From Paracoccus sp. R12_2 (GTDB taxonomy: Bacteria; Pseudomonadota; Alphaproteobacteria; Rhodobacterales; Rhodobacteraceae): DNA of 64,000 bases. Both the position numbers and the translations under genes were made by a program. The DNA lies in NCBI RefSeq assembly GCF_017744015.1, contig NZ_JAGHRA010000006.1:124001-188000 (forward strand). Reading direction: 5' to 3'. The notes below the pieces were generated by a model that worked only from the letters and a program-made list of their open reading frames with translations, had not been told where the DNA came from and searched no databases. Below, piece by piece: positions 54,158-63,333 of the stretch; within the stretch, counting starts at the first letter, position 1; every line of letters begins with the position of its first letter.

Positions 54158-55653
54158 TGGGTCGCTGCCATGTTCGGGCGCAGGGCAAGCTGGCTGGCTG
54201 CCAGCCCGGCATCCTCGGTCAGGCCCAATGCGCGCAGCGTCGCCAGACCGCGCGCCGCGCGCGGCAGATCGCCGTCGATGCCGGCATCGATATCGGCCAT
54301 CGCAGACAGCAGCGCCTCGCCCTTGCGCCCGGGTGTTGGCTGCGACTTCGGTGCCTGCAGTTCTTGCGGAATCTCTTCGGGCTGGTCAACCGGCAGGCCC
54401 TGCCACTGACGCAACCAGCCGGAAATTTGCGCGGCGTCCTCGTTGGCGTGCGGGGCAGGGGTTTGCGGCAAATCCTCGGCGATCATGCCTGCCAGCACAT
54501 CGGCCATGTCCGCGGCACGGAACTGATCGAAGGCGCGCGGCAGTGCGGTCAGCGGATCACCTGCAGCGATCGCCGCCTCCATCGTGCGCATCGCGCCTGC
54601 GCGTTCCCAGACGCCGCCCGACGCTGCCGGTTTCTGTTCGGCATAGATGTCGCGCAGCCGCTGAGAAGAGATCGCGCCGGCCCGTGCAAGACGTTCTGCC
54701 GCCTCCAGCCGGGCCTTCCAGCCGTTGTTCAGGCGCAGGTCCGATTGCGCGAAGGCAAGGGGTAGGGGGACTGTTGGCAGGGGCTGACCGATGGCTTCGT
54801 GGATACGGAACTCCAGTGGTGTCAGCCGGTCAGAGGGAGGCACCGTCTCGGCTGCGTCGACGAAGCCATCATCAAGGAAATGTGTCAGCAACAGCGCCTG
54901 CTGCGGTTGGATCAGGTCAAGTGCCTCGGCGCCGCGCAGGCTGATCGCCGCCGCCGCCCAGTCGCCGGTGTGGGCAAGGCAGAAGATGCGCGCCGAAAAG
55001 CTGGGCGCGACGCCGGGCGTGGTATTCATGATCCGGCAGGCGCGCGCCTCGTCGCCCTGCAGCAATGCAATATCGAACAGGCGGCGAAACACCTGTGCAT
55101 CTCCGGGGCCCGCGGTCATCAGCAGCGCCTGGGCCTGATCCAGCGCGCCCATGTCCAGAAGCCGGTCTGCGCGTGCCAGGAACAATTGCCCTGATTGAAG
55201 CGGCTGGTCCGGGGCGGCCTCGGGCGGGGTCAGTTGGGTCAGCAGCACCCGCCGCAGCAACGCGTTCATCGCGGGCAGTCTGGCGGGGGTCTGCTGGATC
55301 AGGGGCGCCAGGGTGGCAGCCGCGCTGCCGCGCCAGAGATCGTTGGGCAGCCCTGCCTTGCGTGCGGTGATGGTTCCTGCGGAATCGGGGTTGCCGCCAT
55401 CCAGCCGGGTAACCTGAACCGCACCGACCGCGCCGGTTTCGGCCACCGGGCGCGACCTGTCGCGTGCGGGCGGCGGTCGCTGGCCGGGCCGCCAGGCGGA
55501 ACTTTCCCGCGCCGGGCCGCGGACACTTCCTGACAACCAATCACTTGCCGATAAAGGCCTTCCCTGTTGCGCGAAGATCGGACCGGTGGCGCAGATCCCG
55601 ATCAGCGCCGAGATCGCGACGGCGCGGCATATGCGGTGGGTTGTGTCACTCAC
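54154..55653 (-). CDS. exported helical-repeat (TPR-like) protein of unknown function
   Basis: A 499-aa protein with a signal peptide (about residues 1-29, ending GPIFAQ). The body consists of Ala/Leu-rich helical pairs (e.g. ADRLLDMGALDQAQALLM and FDIALLQGDEARACRIM), suggesting a TPR-like solenoid in the periplasm. I do not recognise a named family. It starts with GTG at 55653, overlapping the 45-aa gene by 8 bases, and its stop overlaps xerD by 4 bases, so the three are translationally linked. A role in the envelope is likely from the signal, nothing more can be said. Confidence 0.8.
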   Translation of the reverse strand: MSDTTHRICRAVAISALIGICATGPIFAQQGRPLSASDWLSGSVRGPARESSAWRPGQRPPPARDRSRPVAETGAVGAVQVTRLDGGNPDSAGTITARKAGLPNDLWRGSAAATLAPLIQQTPARLPAMNALLRRVLLTQLTPPEAAPDQPLQSGQLFLARADRLLDMGALDQAQALLMTAGPGDAQVFRRLFDIALLQGDEARACRIMNTTPGVAPSFSARIFCLAHTGDWAAAAISLRGAEALDLIQPQQALLLTHFLDDGFVDAAETVPPSDRLTPLEFRIHEAIGQPLPTVPLPLAFAQSDLRLNNGWKARLEAAERLARAGAISSQRLRDIYAEQKPAASGGVWERAGAMRTMEAAIAAGDPLTALPRAFDQFRAADMADVLAGMIAEDLPQTPAPHANEDAAQISGWLRQWQGLPVDQPEEIPQELQAPKSQPTPGRKGEALLSAMADIDAGIDGDLPRAARGLATLRALGLTEDAGLAASQLALRPNMAATQ

Positions 55654-55783
55654 CCGCGCCCCCGGCCGTCACCGGCGTCCGCATCTCTTGCCGCACCGGA
55701 TCCATGTCACCCAGATAGGCATAACCGACCAAGCCGACCATCGCCGCCAGAATCAGCACCACCAGAAGTTTCAGCAACCGCAT
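55646..55783 (-). CDS. 45-aa single-span membrane protein
   Basis: ATG at 55783 after GAGGCG encodes 45 residues: a hydrophobic span (about residues 3-24, LLKLLVVLILAAMVGLVGYA) then a short soluble tail DMDPVRQEMRTPV. Its TGA overlaps the GTG start of the exported TPR-like gene by 8 bases, strong evidence for a real, coupled gene. Topology suggests N-in, tail in the periplasm. Too short for family assignment; possibly a partner of the protein encoded next. Confidence 0.75.
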   Translation of the reverse strand: MRLLKLLVVLILAAMVGLVGYAYLGDMDPVRQEMRTPVTAGGAGE

Positions 55784-55908
55784 CGAATTTCGCCTCGCTC
55801 GCCCTGCATTTCATGGCTTTCCGACGCTTTGTGCGCCGGTTAGGCCCGAATATATATGGCAATTCCGGAAAGATCACGCCATTCAGTCACGCGATGGAAA
55901 GGGCAGGT

Positions 55909-56457
55909 ATGAGACAGGTTCTCGGGCGGCATATCGTGTTGATCGGCATGATGGGGGCAGGCAAGACCGCCATCGGCAGCGAACTTGCCCGACGTCTGCA
56001 GGTGCCCTTCACCGATTCCGACACCGAGATCGAGGCCGCCGCCGCCATGTCGATCAGCGAAATCTTCGCCCGCGACGGCGAGACGTTCTTTCGTGATCGC
56101 GAGACGCAGGTTCTGGCCCGCATCCTGGATGGCACGCCCGGAATCGTCTCGACCGGCGGCGGCGCCTGGATGCGGGAAAGGAATCGCGATCTGATTGCCG
56201 CGCGCGGATTGTCGATCTGGCTGAACTGCGATCTGGAAACGCTGTGGCACAGGGTCCGTCAGCGCAGCACGCGCCCGCTGCTGAAAACCGCCGACCCCAA
56301 GGGGACGCTTGCCGCGCTGATCGCCGAACGTTACCCGGTCTATGCAAGCGCGGACCTGACATTCGACGCCCGTCCGGGCGACACGGTCGAGGCGGCCGCC
56401 CTGCGGCTGCTTGACCAGATCGGCACCGCCCATCCCGAATTGCTGGAGACGAAATGA
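55909..56457 (+). CDS. aroK: shikimate kinase
   Basis: Phosphorylates shikimate at O-3. The 182-aa protein has Walker A GMMGAGKTAIGSELA, the substrate-binding FTDSDTEIE (D-x-D) and FRDRE, and the GGGAW segment of shikimate kinases. I start at ATG 55909, where AAGGGCAGG lies just upstream, giving MRQVLGRHIVLIG; an ATG at 55894 adds five residues but has no ribosome site, and the frame is open still further. Overlaps aroB by 4 bases. Confidence 0.94.
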   Translation: MRQVLGRHIVLIGMMGAGKTAIGSELARRLQVPFTDSDTEIEAAAAMSISEIFARDGETFFRDRETQVLARILDGTPGIVSTGGGAWMRERNRDLIAARGLSIWLNCDLETLWHRVRQRSTRPLLKTADPKGTLAALIAERYPVYASADLTFDARPGDTVEAAALRLLDQIGTAHPELLETK

Positions 56458-57560
56458 CCGAAACCGTTACCGTCCATGTGCCGCTGGGCGCGCGCGCCTA
56501 CGATGTTCGTATCGGCGCCGGGCTGGTCGACAGGACCGGTGCCGAGATCGCGCCTTTCCTGCATCGTCCGCGCGTGGCGATCGTGACCGACGAATCCGTG
56601 GCGGCGCTGCATCTGGACCGGCTGCAATCCGCGCTGAACGCCCAGGGCATAGCCTCGGACGTGCTGCGCCTGCCGTCCGGCGAGGCCACGAAAAGCTGGA
56701 CTTTCCTGAGCCGCACGGTCGAATGGCTGCTGGAGCGGAAGATCGAGCGGCGCGATGTCGTGATTGCCTTCGGCGGCGGCGTGATCGGCGATCTGGTCGG
56801 CTTCGCCGCCGCGATCCTGCGGCGCGGCGTGCGCTTTGTTCAGATCCCGACGACGCTGCTGGCACAGGTGGACAGCAGCGTGGGCGGCAAGACAGGCATC
56901 AACAGCCCGCATGGCAAGAACCTGATCGGCGCCTTCCACCAGCCGACCCTTGTGCTGGCCGACATCGCCATTCTGGATACGCTGCCGAGGCGCGATTTTC
57001 TGGCGGGTTATGGCGAGGTGGTGAAATACGGCCTGCTGGGGGACATGGATTTCTTTGCCTGGCTGGAAGAAAATGGTCCGCGGCTGCAGCAGGATAGGGC
57101 GCTGCGCCAGCGCGCGGTGGCGCATTCGGTCGCGATGAAGGCGGGGATCGTGACCCGCGACGAGACCGAGCAGGGCGAACGCGCGCTGCTGAATCTGGGC
57201 CATACCTTCGGCCATGCGCTGGAGGCTGCAACGGGATATTCCGACCGGTTGCTGCATGGCGAGGGCGTGGCCATCGGCTGTGCGCTGGCGTTCGATCTGT
57301 CCGCCCGGATGGGGTTGTGCAGCCAGGAGGCGCCAAGCCGTGTTCTGGCCCATCTGGCAACGATGGGGATGCCTGCGCGTCTGTCCGACATTTCCGGCGA
57401 CCTGCCAGATGACGCCGCGCTGATAGATCTGATGGCACAGGACAAGAAGGTCGTGGATGGACGCCTGCGCTTTGTTCTGGCGCGCGGGATCGGCGAGGCC
57501 TTCGTCAGCGACGATGTGCAGGCCGAACAGCTTTCCTCGGTCCTGCGCGACGCACGCTAG
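56454..57560 (+). CDS. aroB: 3-dehydroquinate synthase
   Basis: Converts DAHP to 3-dehydroquinate with NAD and a metal ion. The 368-aa protein has FGGGVIGDLVGFAAA, PTTLLAQVDSSVGGKTGINSPHGKNLIGAFHQP and LLNLGHTFGHALEAATGY with the metal-binding His pair. ATGA overlap with aroK makes an aroK-aroB operon, common in proteobacteria. Followed by a hairpin at 57571. All active-site segments are intact. Confidence 0.95.
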   Translation: MTETVTVHVPLGARAYDVRIGAGLVDRTGAEIAPFLHRPRVAIVTDESVAALHLDRLQSALNAQGIASDVLRLPSGEATKSWTFLSRTVEWLLERKIERRDVVIAFGGGVIGDLVGFAAAILRRGVRFVQIPTTLLAQVDSSVGGKTGINSPHGKNLIGAFHQPTLVLADIAILDTLPRRDFLAGYGEVVKYGLLGDMDFFAWLEENGPRLQQDRALRQRAVAHSVAMKAGIVTRDETEQGERALLNLGHTFGHALEAATGYSDRLLHGEGVAIGCALAFDLSARMGLCSQEAPSRVLAHLATMGMPARLSDISGDLPDDAALIDLMAQDKKVVDGRLRFVLARGIGEAFVSDDVQAEQLSSVLRDAR

Positions 57561-57570
57561 TCATGGGTCA

Positions 57571-57595
57571 GACACGCCGCACATGGCGGCGTGTC
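57571..57595. terminator. hairpin between convergent aroB and iron-binding protein gene
   Basis: Perfect 10-bp stem (57571-57580 with 57586-57595), loop ACATG, midway between the two stops. No T-run on either side, so it is a candidate bidirectional terminator of moderate strength. Confidence 0.6.
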
Positions 57596-57611
57596 GCATG
57601 ATTTGCGGCCA

Positions 57612-58613
57612 TCAGCCGTCGAAATTGACTTCCTCGATCAGCGTCAGGGCCTCGGGACGCAGCTTCGAGACTTCGGTCAGGGGCAGGTCGTCCGGGGTGA
57701 ATTCGCCCCAGCTTTGCACCAGTTCGGACCGCTCGACGCCCTCGACGACCGGGAATTCGTGATTCGTCTCGGCATAGATGCGCTGTGCCTCGTCGCTGAC
57801 AAGGAAATCCATCAGCTGCATCGCGGCCTCCTTGTTCGGCGCGGATTTCGTCATCGCCACACCCGAGACGTTCACATGCGTGCCGCCTTCCTCGAAGGTC
57901 GGGAACACGATGCGCACGGCATCCGCCCATTCCTTCTGTTCCTCATCGGCCAGCATCTGGCCCATGTAGTAGGTGTTGCCCAGGCTGATGTCACATTCGC
58001 CGGCCCAAATCGACTTGACCTGACCGCGATCGTTTCCTTCGGGCTGCTTGGCAAGGTTGGCCTTGACGCCTTCCAGCCAGGCTTTCGTTTCCTCGGCGCC
58101 GTGATGGGCCAGGAATGCGGCGGTCAGTGCGACGTTGTAGTCATTGGTGAACGGGCGGGTGCAGATGCGGCCCTTCCACTTGGGATCGGCCAGATCCTCG
58201 TAGGTGGTCACCTCGCCGTCGGCGACGCGATCCTTGTGCGCATAGACGATCCGCGCGCGCGTCGTCAGCCCGAACCACTGGTTGTCTGCGTCGTGCAGCG
58301 TGTCGGGAATCGCGTCCAGTGCCTCGTCCTCGACGGCCTGGGTCACGCCGGCATCCTTGACCTCGCCCAGGCGTGCGACGTCGACGGTCATGATCAGATC
58401 GGCGGGCGAGCGGTCACCTTCGGCCTGCAGACGCTCGACCATGCCCTTGTCCACGAATGCCGTGTTGACGGTGATCCCGGTCGATTCGGTAAAGGCGTCG
58501 GTCAAGGGTTTCAGCAATTCAGGCTGGCGATGTGAATAGATGTTCACCTCTTGGGCCAGCGCGGGCATGGCTGCGGTGCCGGTCAGCAAGGCCATCATCA
58601 TCAAGCGCATCAT
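57612..58613 (-). CDS. Fe(3+) ABC transporter periplasmic binding protein (FbpA/FutA type)
   Basis: A 333-aa periplasmic protein with a signal peptide ending PALAQ. It matches ferric-ion binding proteins: EVNIYSHRQPELLKPLTDAFTESTGI at the mature start, and GNTYYMGQM with the tandem tyrosines that ligate Fe(3+), plus RICTRPFTNDYN. ATG 58613 has AGGAG 4 bases upstream. No permease or ATPase gene adjoins on either side, so it is an orphan component whose partners are elsewhere. An iron-responsive promoter is expected in the 127 bases upstream but I cannot name an operator. Confidence 0.9.
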   Translation of the reverse strand: MMRLMMMALLTGTAAMPALAQEVNIYSHRQPELLKPLTDAFTESTGITVNTAFVDKGMVERLQAEGDRSPADLIMTVDVARLGEVKDAGVTQAVEDEALDAIPDTLHDADNQWFGLTTRARIVYAHKDRVADGEVTTYEDLADPKWKGRICTRPFTNDYNVALTAAFLAHHGAEETKAWLEGVKANLAKQPEGNDRGQVKSIWAGECDISLGNTYYMGQMLADEEQKEWADAVRIVFPTFEEGGTHVNVSGVAMTKSAPNKEAAMQLMDFLVSDEAQRIYAETNHEFPVVEGVERSELVQSWGEFTPDDLPLTEVSKLRPEALTLIEEVNFDG

Positions 58614-58740
58614 CGTCTCCTTCTGGACATTGGATGCCGGTATTTATCGTTGTTAGGCGACCGGATCGCAATAGTTAACAAAAATAATCGGACAATCGCC
58701 TCGATTGACCGCGGCAGCCGGTCGCGATACGGGCCGCAGC

Positions 58741-60573
58741 ATGGCACGCGCACCCCTTCTGCAACTTACCGATATCTCGCTGACCTTCGGCGGCGATCCC
58801 GTTTTCGACACGCTGTCGCTGACCGTCCAGCAGGGCGACCGGGTCGCGCTGGTCGGCCGTAACGGGTCGGGAAAATCGACGCTGATGAAGGTCATGGCCG
58901 GGCTGGTCGAACCGGACCGGGGCGCTGTCGTTCTGAATGGCGGGGCCAAGGCCGGGTATATGGAACAGGATCCCGACCTGTCCGGCTTTGCCACGCTTGG
59001 CGAATTCGCCAGCGACGGCCTTGAAGAGGCCGAGGCTTACCGGGTCGAGATGGCCGCCGAGGGGCTGAAGTTCGACGCCGCGCGCCCGGTTGTCACCGCG
59101 TCCGGCGGTGAGCGGCGCCGCGCCGCGCTGGCCAGGCTGCTGGCCCAGGCACCGGAACTGATGTTGCTGGACGAGCCGACCAACCATCTGGACATCGAGG
59201 CGATCGGCTGGCTGGAAGATCAGTTGAACCAGACCCGCGCGGCCTATGTCATCATCAGCCACGACCGTGCCTTTCTGCGGCGATTGACGCGCGCGACGCT
59301 GTGGATCGACCGGGGCGAGATGCGCCGGCAGGAACGCGGCTTCGAATATTTCGAGGATTGGCGCGAGGCGGTGTGGTCGGCCGAAGACGACGCCCGGCAC
59401 AAGCTGGACCGCAAGATCAAGGCAGAGGCGCGTTGGGCGGTCGAAGGCATCAGCGCGCGCCGCAAGCGCAATCAGGGCCGGGTGCGCGCGCTGGCCGCGC
59501 TGCGCGCCGAGCGTGGCGCCCAGATCCGCCGTCAGGGCGCTGCCGCCATGGCGCTGGAGGCCGGGCCGCAATCGGGCAAGCGGGTGATCGAGGCGAAAGG
59601 CATCACAAAGACCTTCGCCGATCGCACGATTCTGAAGCCGTTCGATCTGCGTGTGCAGCGCGGTGACCGGGTCGCGTTCGTCGGCCCGAATGGCGCCGGC
59701 AAGACGACGCTGATCAAGATGCTGACGGGTGAGATCGCGCCCGATGACGGAACGGTCACTTTGGGCACCAATCTGGACGTCGCGGTGTTCGATCAGGCGC
59801 GCGCCGCGCTGAACCCCGACCAGACCCTGTGGGAATCGCTGACGGGCGATCCGGACATGCGGGTTTCGGGGCGCGCGGATCAGGTCATGGTCCGGGGCCA
59901 GCCGAAGCATGTCGTGGGGTATCTGAAGGATTTCCTGTTCGACGAGTCGCAGGCCCGGGCGCCCGTTCGCAGTCTTTCGGGGGGCGAAAAGGCCCGGCTG
60001 TTGCTGGCCCGGTTGATGGCCCGTCCGTCGAACCTGCTGGTGCTGGACGAACCGACCAACGATCTTGATGTCGAGACGCTGGATCTGTTGCAGGATCTGC
60101 TTGGCGATTACGACGGGACCGTGCTGCTGGTCAGCCATGATCGTGATTTCATCGACCGCGTCGCCGACACCACGATCGCCATGGAGGGCGATGGCCGCGC
60201 GGTCGTCTATGCCGGGGGGTGGAGCGACTATCGCGCCCAACGCGGTGTCGATGCACCTGACACCGCGGTGCCAACGCCCGCCGGCGGCGCCCGTCCCGCC
60301 GCGCCGTCCGCACCTGCCGTCGCCAAGCCCGCACGACCGGCCAAGCCCGCGCTCAGCTTCACCGAACGGCACCGGTTGGAGGAATTGCCGGCGATCATCG
60401 AACGGCTAGAGGCCGAGATCGCAAAGCTGTCCCGGTTCCTGGCCGAGCAGCCAGATCTGTATCAGACCTCGCCGGTCCGGTTCAGGAAGGCGACCGAGGC
60501 AATTGCCGAGCGACAGGCCGCGCTGCAGGCTGCCGAAGAAGAATGGCTGACGCTGGAAGAAAAGGCCGATTGA
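58741..60573 (+). CDS. ABC-F family ATPase, Uup-like
   Basis: A 610-aa soluble protein with two ABC domains and no membrane part: Walker A GRNGSGKST and GPNGAGKTT, signatures ASGGERRRAAL and LSGGEKARLLL, Walker B with LLDEPTNHLD and VLDEPTNDLD. A linker near residues 235-290 with many Arg/Lys joins them, and a C-terminal Pro/Ala stretch leads to a coiled coil (about residues 540-608), the mark of Uup-type members that act at ribosomes or on replication intermediates. I take ATG 58741; an upstream in-frame start adds 12 residues. Convergent with the next gene. Confidence 0.9.
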   Translation: MARAPLLQLTDISLTFGGDPVFDTLSLTVQQGDRVALVGRNGSGKSTLMKVMAGLVEPDRGAVVLNGGAKAGYMEQDPDLSGFATLGEFASDGLEEAEAYRVEMAAEGLKFDAARPVVTASGGERRRAALARLLAQAPELMLLDEPTNHLDIEAIGWLEDQLNQTRAAYVIISHDRAFLRRLTRATLWIDRGEMRRQERGFEYFEDWREAVWSAEDDARHKLDRKIKAEARWAVEGISARRKRNQGRVRALAALRAERGAQIRRQGAAAMALEAGPQSGKRVIEAKGITKTFADRTILKPFDLRVQRGDRVAFVGPNGAGKTTLIKMLTGEIAPDDGTVTLGTNLDVAVFDQARAALNPDQTLWESLTGDPDMRVSGRADQVMVRGQPKHVVGYLKDFLFDESQARAPVRSLSGGEKARLLLARLMARPSNLLVLDEPTNDLDVETLDLLQDLLGDYDGTVLLVSHDRDFIDRVADTTIAMEGDGRAVVYAGGWSDYRAQRGVDAPDTAVPTPAGGARPAAPSAPAVAKPARPAKPALSFTERHRLEELPAIIERLEAEIAKLSRFLAEQPDLYQTSPVRFRKATEAIAERQAALQAAEEEWLTLEEKAD

Positions 60574-60594
60574 ACCTCTGGGCGGGGCGGCGGT

Positions 60595-61569
60595 TCACGC
60601 CCCGCGCGCCGTATGGTTCATCAGCCAGTCATGGGCGAATATCATCTTCTCGCGGATCTTCGGCGTCAGGATGAACGGATAGAGATCGCCTTTGTCCAGT
60701 GCGCGATTGATGTCGTTGATCGCGATGACGACCGCCGTCGCAAGCGTCAGCAGACGGTTCGCATCGGGGTCGTGATAGGCTGAATATTCGGCGGGAATCC
60801 CCGGCATTGTCAGCCCGGCATGCACAAAGCTGTCGGTGATATCGACAAGGTGCAGAAGATGCGCCACGGTTTCCGCCCAGTCTTCGTGCGGATGCGCGGT
60901 CGCATAAGCCGTGATGTGGGTCTGTCCCGGCGCCGACGGCGCGGCATAGTGACGTTCCAGCGCCGCAGCATAGTCGGCGCGTTCGTCACCGAACAGGGCC
61001 CGGAAGGCGGCCGAGAAACCATTTGCCTGTGAAAGCCTGTCGAACAGGAAATGCGCCATTTCATGCCGGAAATGTCCGATCATCGCGCGATAGTCCTCGC
61101 CCAGGCTTTGTTGGCGCTGCAGGCGGGTCAGGGCGTCGGCTTCGGTCACGTTTATGGTGATGTCGCCATTGGCGTGACCCATCACGATCTGTTCGGTCCG
61201 CGCGCCCCCGGCGTCTTCGGACAGCATGAGAAAGCGCGGCCTTGGCCCGCGATCGGCGTCGTTGAACCAGTTCCAGTTCGACAGGTTGGCGAGCATCCGT
61301 CGTTTTGCGCCTTCGGCCCGTGTCAGAAGGCCGCGGTTGTCACCGATATTCAGCGCCGGCACCACATCTGACATCGCGCAGGACCGGCAAAGCGGTCCGT
61401 TGGGGATCGCGACCCAGTTGCAGCCGATCGTGTCGCGATTGGCGCAAGGTGCCGCGACGTTCCACATCGCGCGGGCCTCTGGCTCGTAAAACAATGCCTC
61501 ACCGCAATTGCAGACAAGATTGTCGAAGTAGACAGGCGCCTTGCAGGCTGGGCAGAAAAAGCTTCTCAT
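60595..61569 (-). CDS. putative zinc-binding metallopeptidase
   Basis: A 324-aa protein. The N-terminus is a zinc-ribbon-like array: CPACKAPVYFDNLVCNCG, with more Cys in CANRDTIGCNW and CRSCAM. The core has FRHEMAHFLFDRL (HExxH) near residue 165 and HEDWAETVAHLLHL further on, which could supply the third ligand. This fits the family annotated as putative zinc-binding metallopeptidase. ATG 61569 has AAGGACGAGG upstream. Likely cytoplasmic (no signal). Substrate unknown. Confidence 0.83.
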   Translation of the reverse strand: MRSFFCPACKAPVYFDNLVCNCGEALFYEPEARAMWNVAAPCANRDTIGCNWVAIPNGPLCRSCAMSDVVPALNIGDNRGLLTRAEGAKRRMLANLSNWNWFNDADRGPRPRFLMLSEDAGGARTEQIVMGHANGDITINVTEADALTRLQRQQSLGEDYRAMIGHFRHEMAHFLFDRLSQANGFSAAFRALFGDERADYAAALERHYAAPSAPGQTHITAYATAHPHEDWAETVAHLLHLVDITDSFVHAGLTMPGIPAEYSAYHDPDANRLLTLATAVVIAINDINRALDKGDLYPFILTPKIREKMIFAHDWLMNHTARGA

Positions 61570-61665
61570 GTTCCTCGTCCTTGAATCTCGCAGCAGGAAA
61601 TGCCCTGATCTGTTGCAGGGTTCCGTTCGGCGCCGCAATGACGTCAGTCCGATCGGTCCGGTCGC

Positions 61666-61694
61666 TTGACTTGCGGCGCATGATCGGCCATATG
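61666..61694 (+). promoter_or_regulatory. candidate promoter for rplU-rpmA
   Basis: TTGACT at 61666-61671 (5 of 6 to consensus -35), 17-base spacer, CATATG at 61689-61694 as a -10. It gives a leader of about 145 bases before rplU, containing a 7-bp hairpin at 61746-61764 that might be involved in autoregulation. The -10 match is modest. Confidence 0.4.
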
Positions 61695-61844
61695 CACGCG
61701 ACCGGTCGGGCGACCGCCTGTGACCGGTCATTGTTTTTGAAATGACATCCCGATGCGCGGGATGCGCTGTCCGAAGGCGGGATCATCCCATGACGCCGGT
61801 CTGCACCGGGGCCGAAGGACGCGGAGAACGAAGGAAACGAAGCG

Positions 61845-62258
61845 ATGTTCGCGGTTCTGAAGACGGGCGGCAAGCAATACAAGGTGCAGGCGGGCGACGT
61901 CCTGCGCGTTGAAAAGCTGAATGCTGCCGCTGGTGAAAAAGTCCAGTTCAATGAAATTCTGATGGTGGGTTCGTCCCTGGGCGCGCCGCTGGTCGAGGGT
62001 GCTTGCGTGCAGGCCGAAGTGATCGACCAGATCAAGGCTGACAAGGTCATCACCTACGTCAAGCGCCGCCGCAAGCACAGCTCGCAGCGTACGCGTGGTC
62101 ATCGCCAGCAACTGACCTTGCTGCGCGTCACGGACGTGCTGGACAAGGGTGCGGACAAGACCGGTGTGAAGACCGCCGTCGGCGCCCGCACCAAGGATGA
62201 GGCCGCGGCCAAGCCCGCCAAGGCCAAGAAACCGGCGAAAGACGCCGTCGAAGCGTAA
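61845..62258 (+). CDS. rplU: 50S ribosomal protein L21
   Basis: A 137-aa protein with the L21 core MFAVLKTGGKQYKVQAGDVL and the rRNA-binding YVKRRRKHSSQRTRGHRQ segment, followed by an extra Ala/Lys-rich tail (about residues 105-137) often seen in Rhodobacterales L21. Preceded by AGGAAACG. 12 bases before rpmA, its constant partner. Confidence 0.96.
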   Translation: MFAVLKTGGKQYKVQAGDVLRVEKLNAAAGEKVQFNEILMVGSSLGAPLVEGACVQAEVIDQIKADKVITYVKRRRKHSSQRTRGHRQQLTLLRVTDVLDKGADKTGVKTAVGARTKDEAAAKPAKAKKPAKDAVEA

Positions 62259-62270
62259 GGAGACTGACCC

Positions 62271-62543
62271 ATGGCACACAAGAAAGCAGGCGGTTCGTCC
62301 CGCAACGGTCGCGATTCGGCTGGTCGCCGTCTCGGCGTCAAACTGTATGGCGGTCAGGAAGCGACCGCCGGTAACATCATCGTGCGTCAGCGCGGCACCA
62401 AGTGGTGGCCGGGCGACAATGTCGGCATGGGCAAGGATCACACCCTGTTCGCGCTGACCGACGGTCATGTGACCTTCAAGAAGGGCCTGAAAGGGCGCAC
62501 CTTCATTTCGGTGATTCCCGCGAGTCTCGAAGCCGCCGAGTAA
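62271..62543 (+). CDS. rpmA: 50S ribosomal protein L27
   Basis: A 90-aa protein, [20 protein letters not shown] start and [23 protein letters not shown] core, both diagnostic of L27. AAGGAG lies 7-9 bases before the ATG. Its N-terminus reaches the peptidyl transferase centre. Followed by a hairpin terminator. Confidence 0.97.
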   Translation: MAHKKAGGSSRNGRDSAGRRLGVKLYGGQEATAGNIIVRQRGTKWWPGDNVGMGKDHTLFALTDGHVTFKKGLKGRTFISVIPASLEAAE

Positions 62544-62567
62544 CCCGAATTTAACATTTCGATGTTA

Positions 62568-62614
62568 GGGGGATCGGCGAAAGCCGGTCCCCCGACCTGT
62601 TTTCAGGTCCTGTT
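62568..62614 (+). terminator. terminator after rplU-rpmA
   Basis: An 11-bp stem (62568-62578 with 62583-62593, one T-G pair) capped by a GAAA tetraloop, 25 bases after the rpmA stop. A second small hairpin GACCTG/CAGGTC with loop TTTT follows, then CTGTTTT at 62610-62616. Together they form a credible terminator before the GNAT gene. Confidence 0.75.
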
Positions 62615-62630
62615 TTCCGGGGGAGGGAAA

Positions 62631-63218
62631 ATGGTTATGTCTGCACCGATGCGGGAGGGCACGCGATTGGATGATCTGAAGCCCGATGTCATCACCCTGA
62701 ACCAGCCCGTCATCGAGACCGAGCGTTTCGTGTTGCGGCCCCTGCGACCCTCGGATGCCGGGATGATCGCACATTACACCTCGGATCGCCGCGTGGCCGA
62801 GGGGACGCGGGCCATTCCGCATCCTCTGCCGCCGGGCGCGGCGGAAGGATTTGTCGCGCGTGCGCTGGCTGCGGATCGCAGCGAGGATGTCTGGGCGATC
62901 GACGGGTCGGCACATCGTCTGGCCGAACTGTTGGGTGTCGTCTCGCTGACGCGGATGGAGGGCGACCAGTCCGAACTTGGCTTCTGGATCGGCGCGGGAT
63001 TCTGGAACACCGGATTCGCGACCGAGGCGGTCGAGGCGCTGGTTGCCGCCAACCCGCACGGATCGCGCACCTTGTTCGCCGAGGCATTCCAGGACAATCC
63101 CGGCTCGGCGCGCGTGCTGACCAATTGTGGATTCGTCTATCTGGGCGACGCCGAAAGCTGGTCGGTCGCGCGCGGCGCGCGGGTGGCGACCTGGACCTAT
63201 CTGCGGAAAATGGGCTGA
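62631..63218 (+). CDS. GNAT family N-acetyltransferase (RimJ/RimL-like)
   Basis: A 195-aa acetyltransferase: TERFVLRPLRPSDAGMIAHYTSD near residues 35-57, the ELGFWIGAGFWNTGFATEAVEALV segment and NPGSARVLTNCGFVYLG, which is the acetyl-CoA-binding and C-terminal region of the RimJ/RimL group. The start at ATG 62631 has GGGAGGG just upstream; an ATG two codons later is equally possible. Adjacent to rplU-rpmA in many alphaproteobacteria; substrate unknown. Confidence 0.87.
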   Translation: MVMSAPMREGTRLDDLKPDVITLNQPVIETERFVLRPLRPSDAGMIAHYTSDRRVAEGTRAIPHPLPPGAAEGFVARALAADRSEDVWAIDGSAHRLAELLGVVSLTRMEGDQSELGFWIGAGFWNTGFATEAVEALVAANPHGSRTLFAEAFQDNPGSARVLTNCGFVYLGDAESWSVARGARVATWTYLRKMG

Positions 63219-63333
63219 GGCAACCGGGGCGTGCAGGCGCCGATCCGGCAAGATCTGGGCCGGATGCGTCGCGCGATGCAGAAACTGCAATTCCGGTGAT
63301 TGCATTTCGTCGCGCGACACCTAACTCGGTTTC

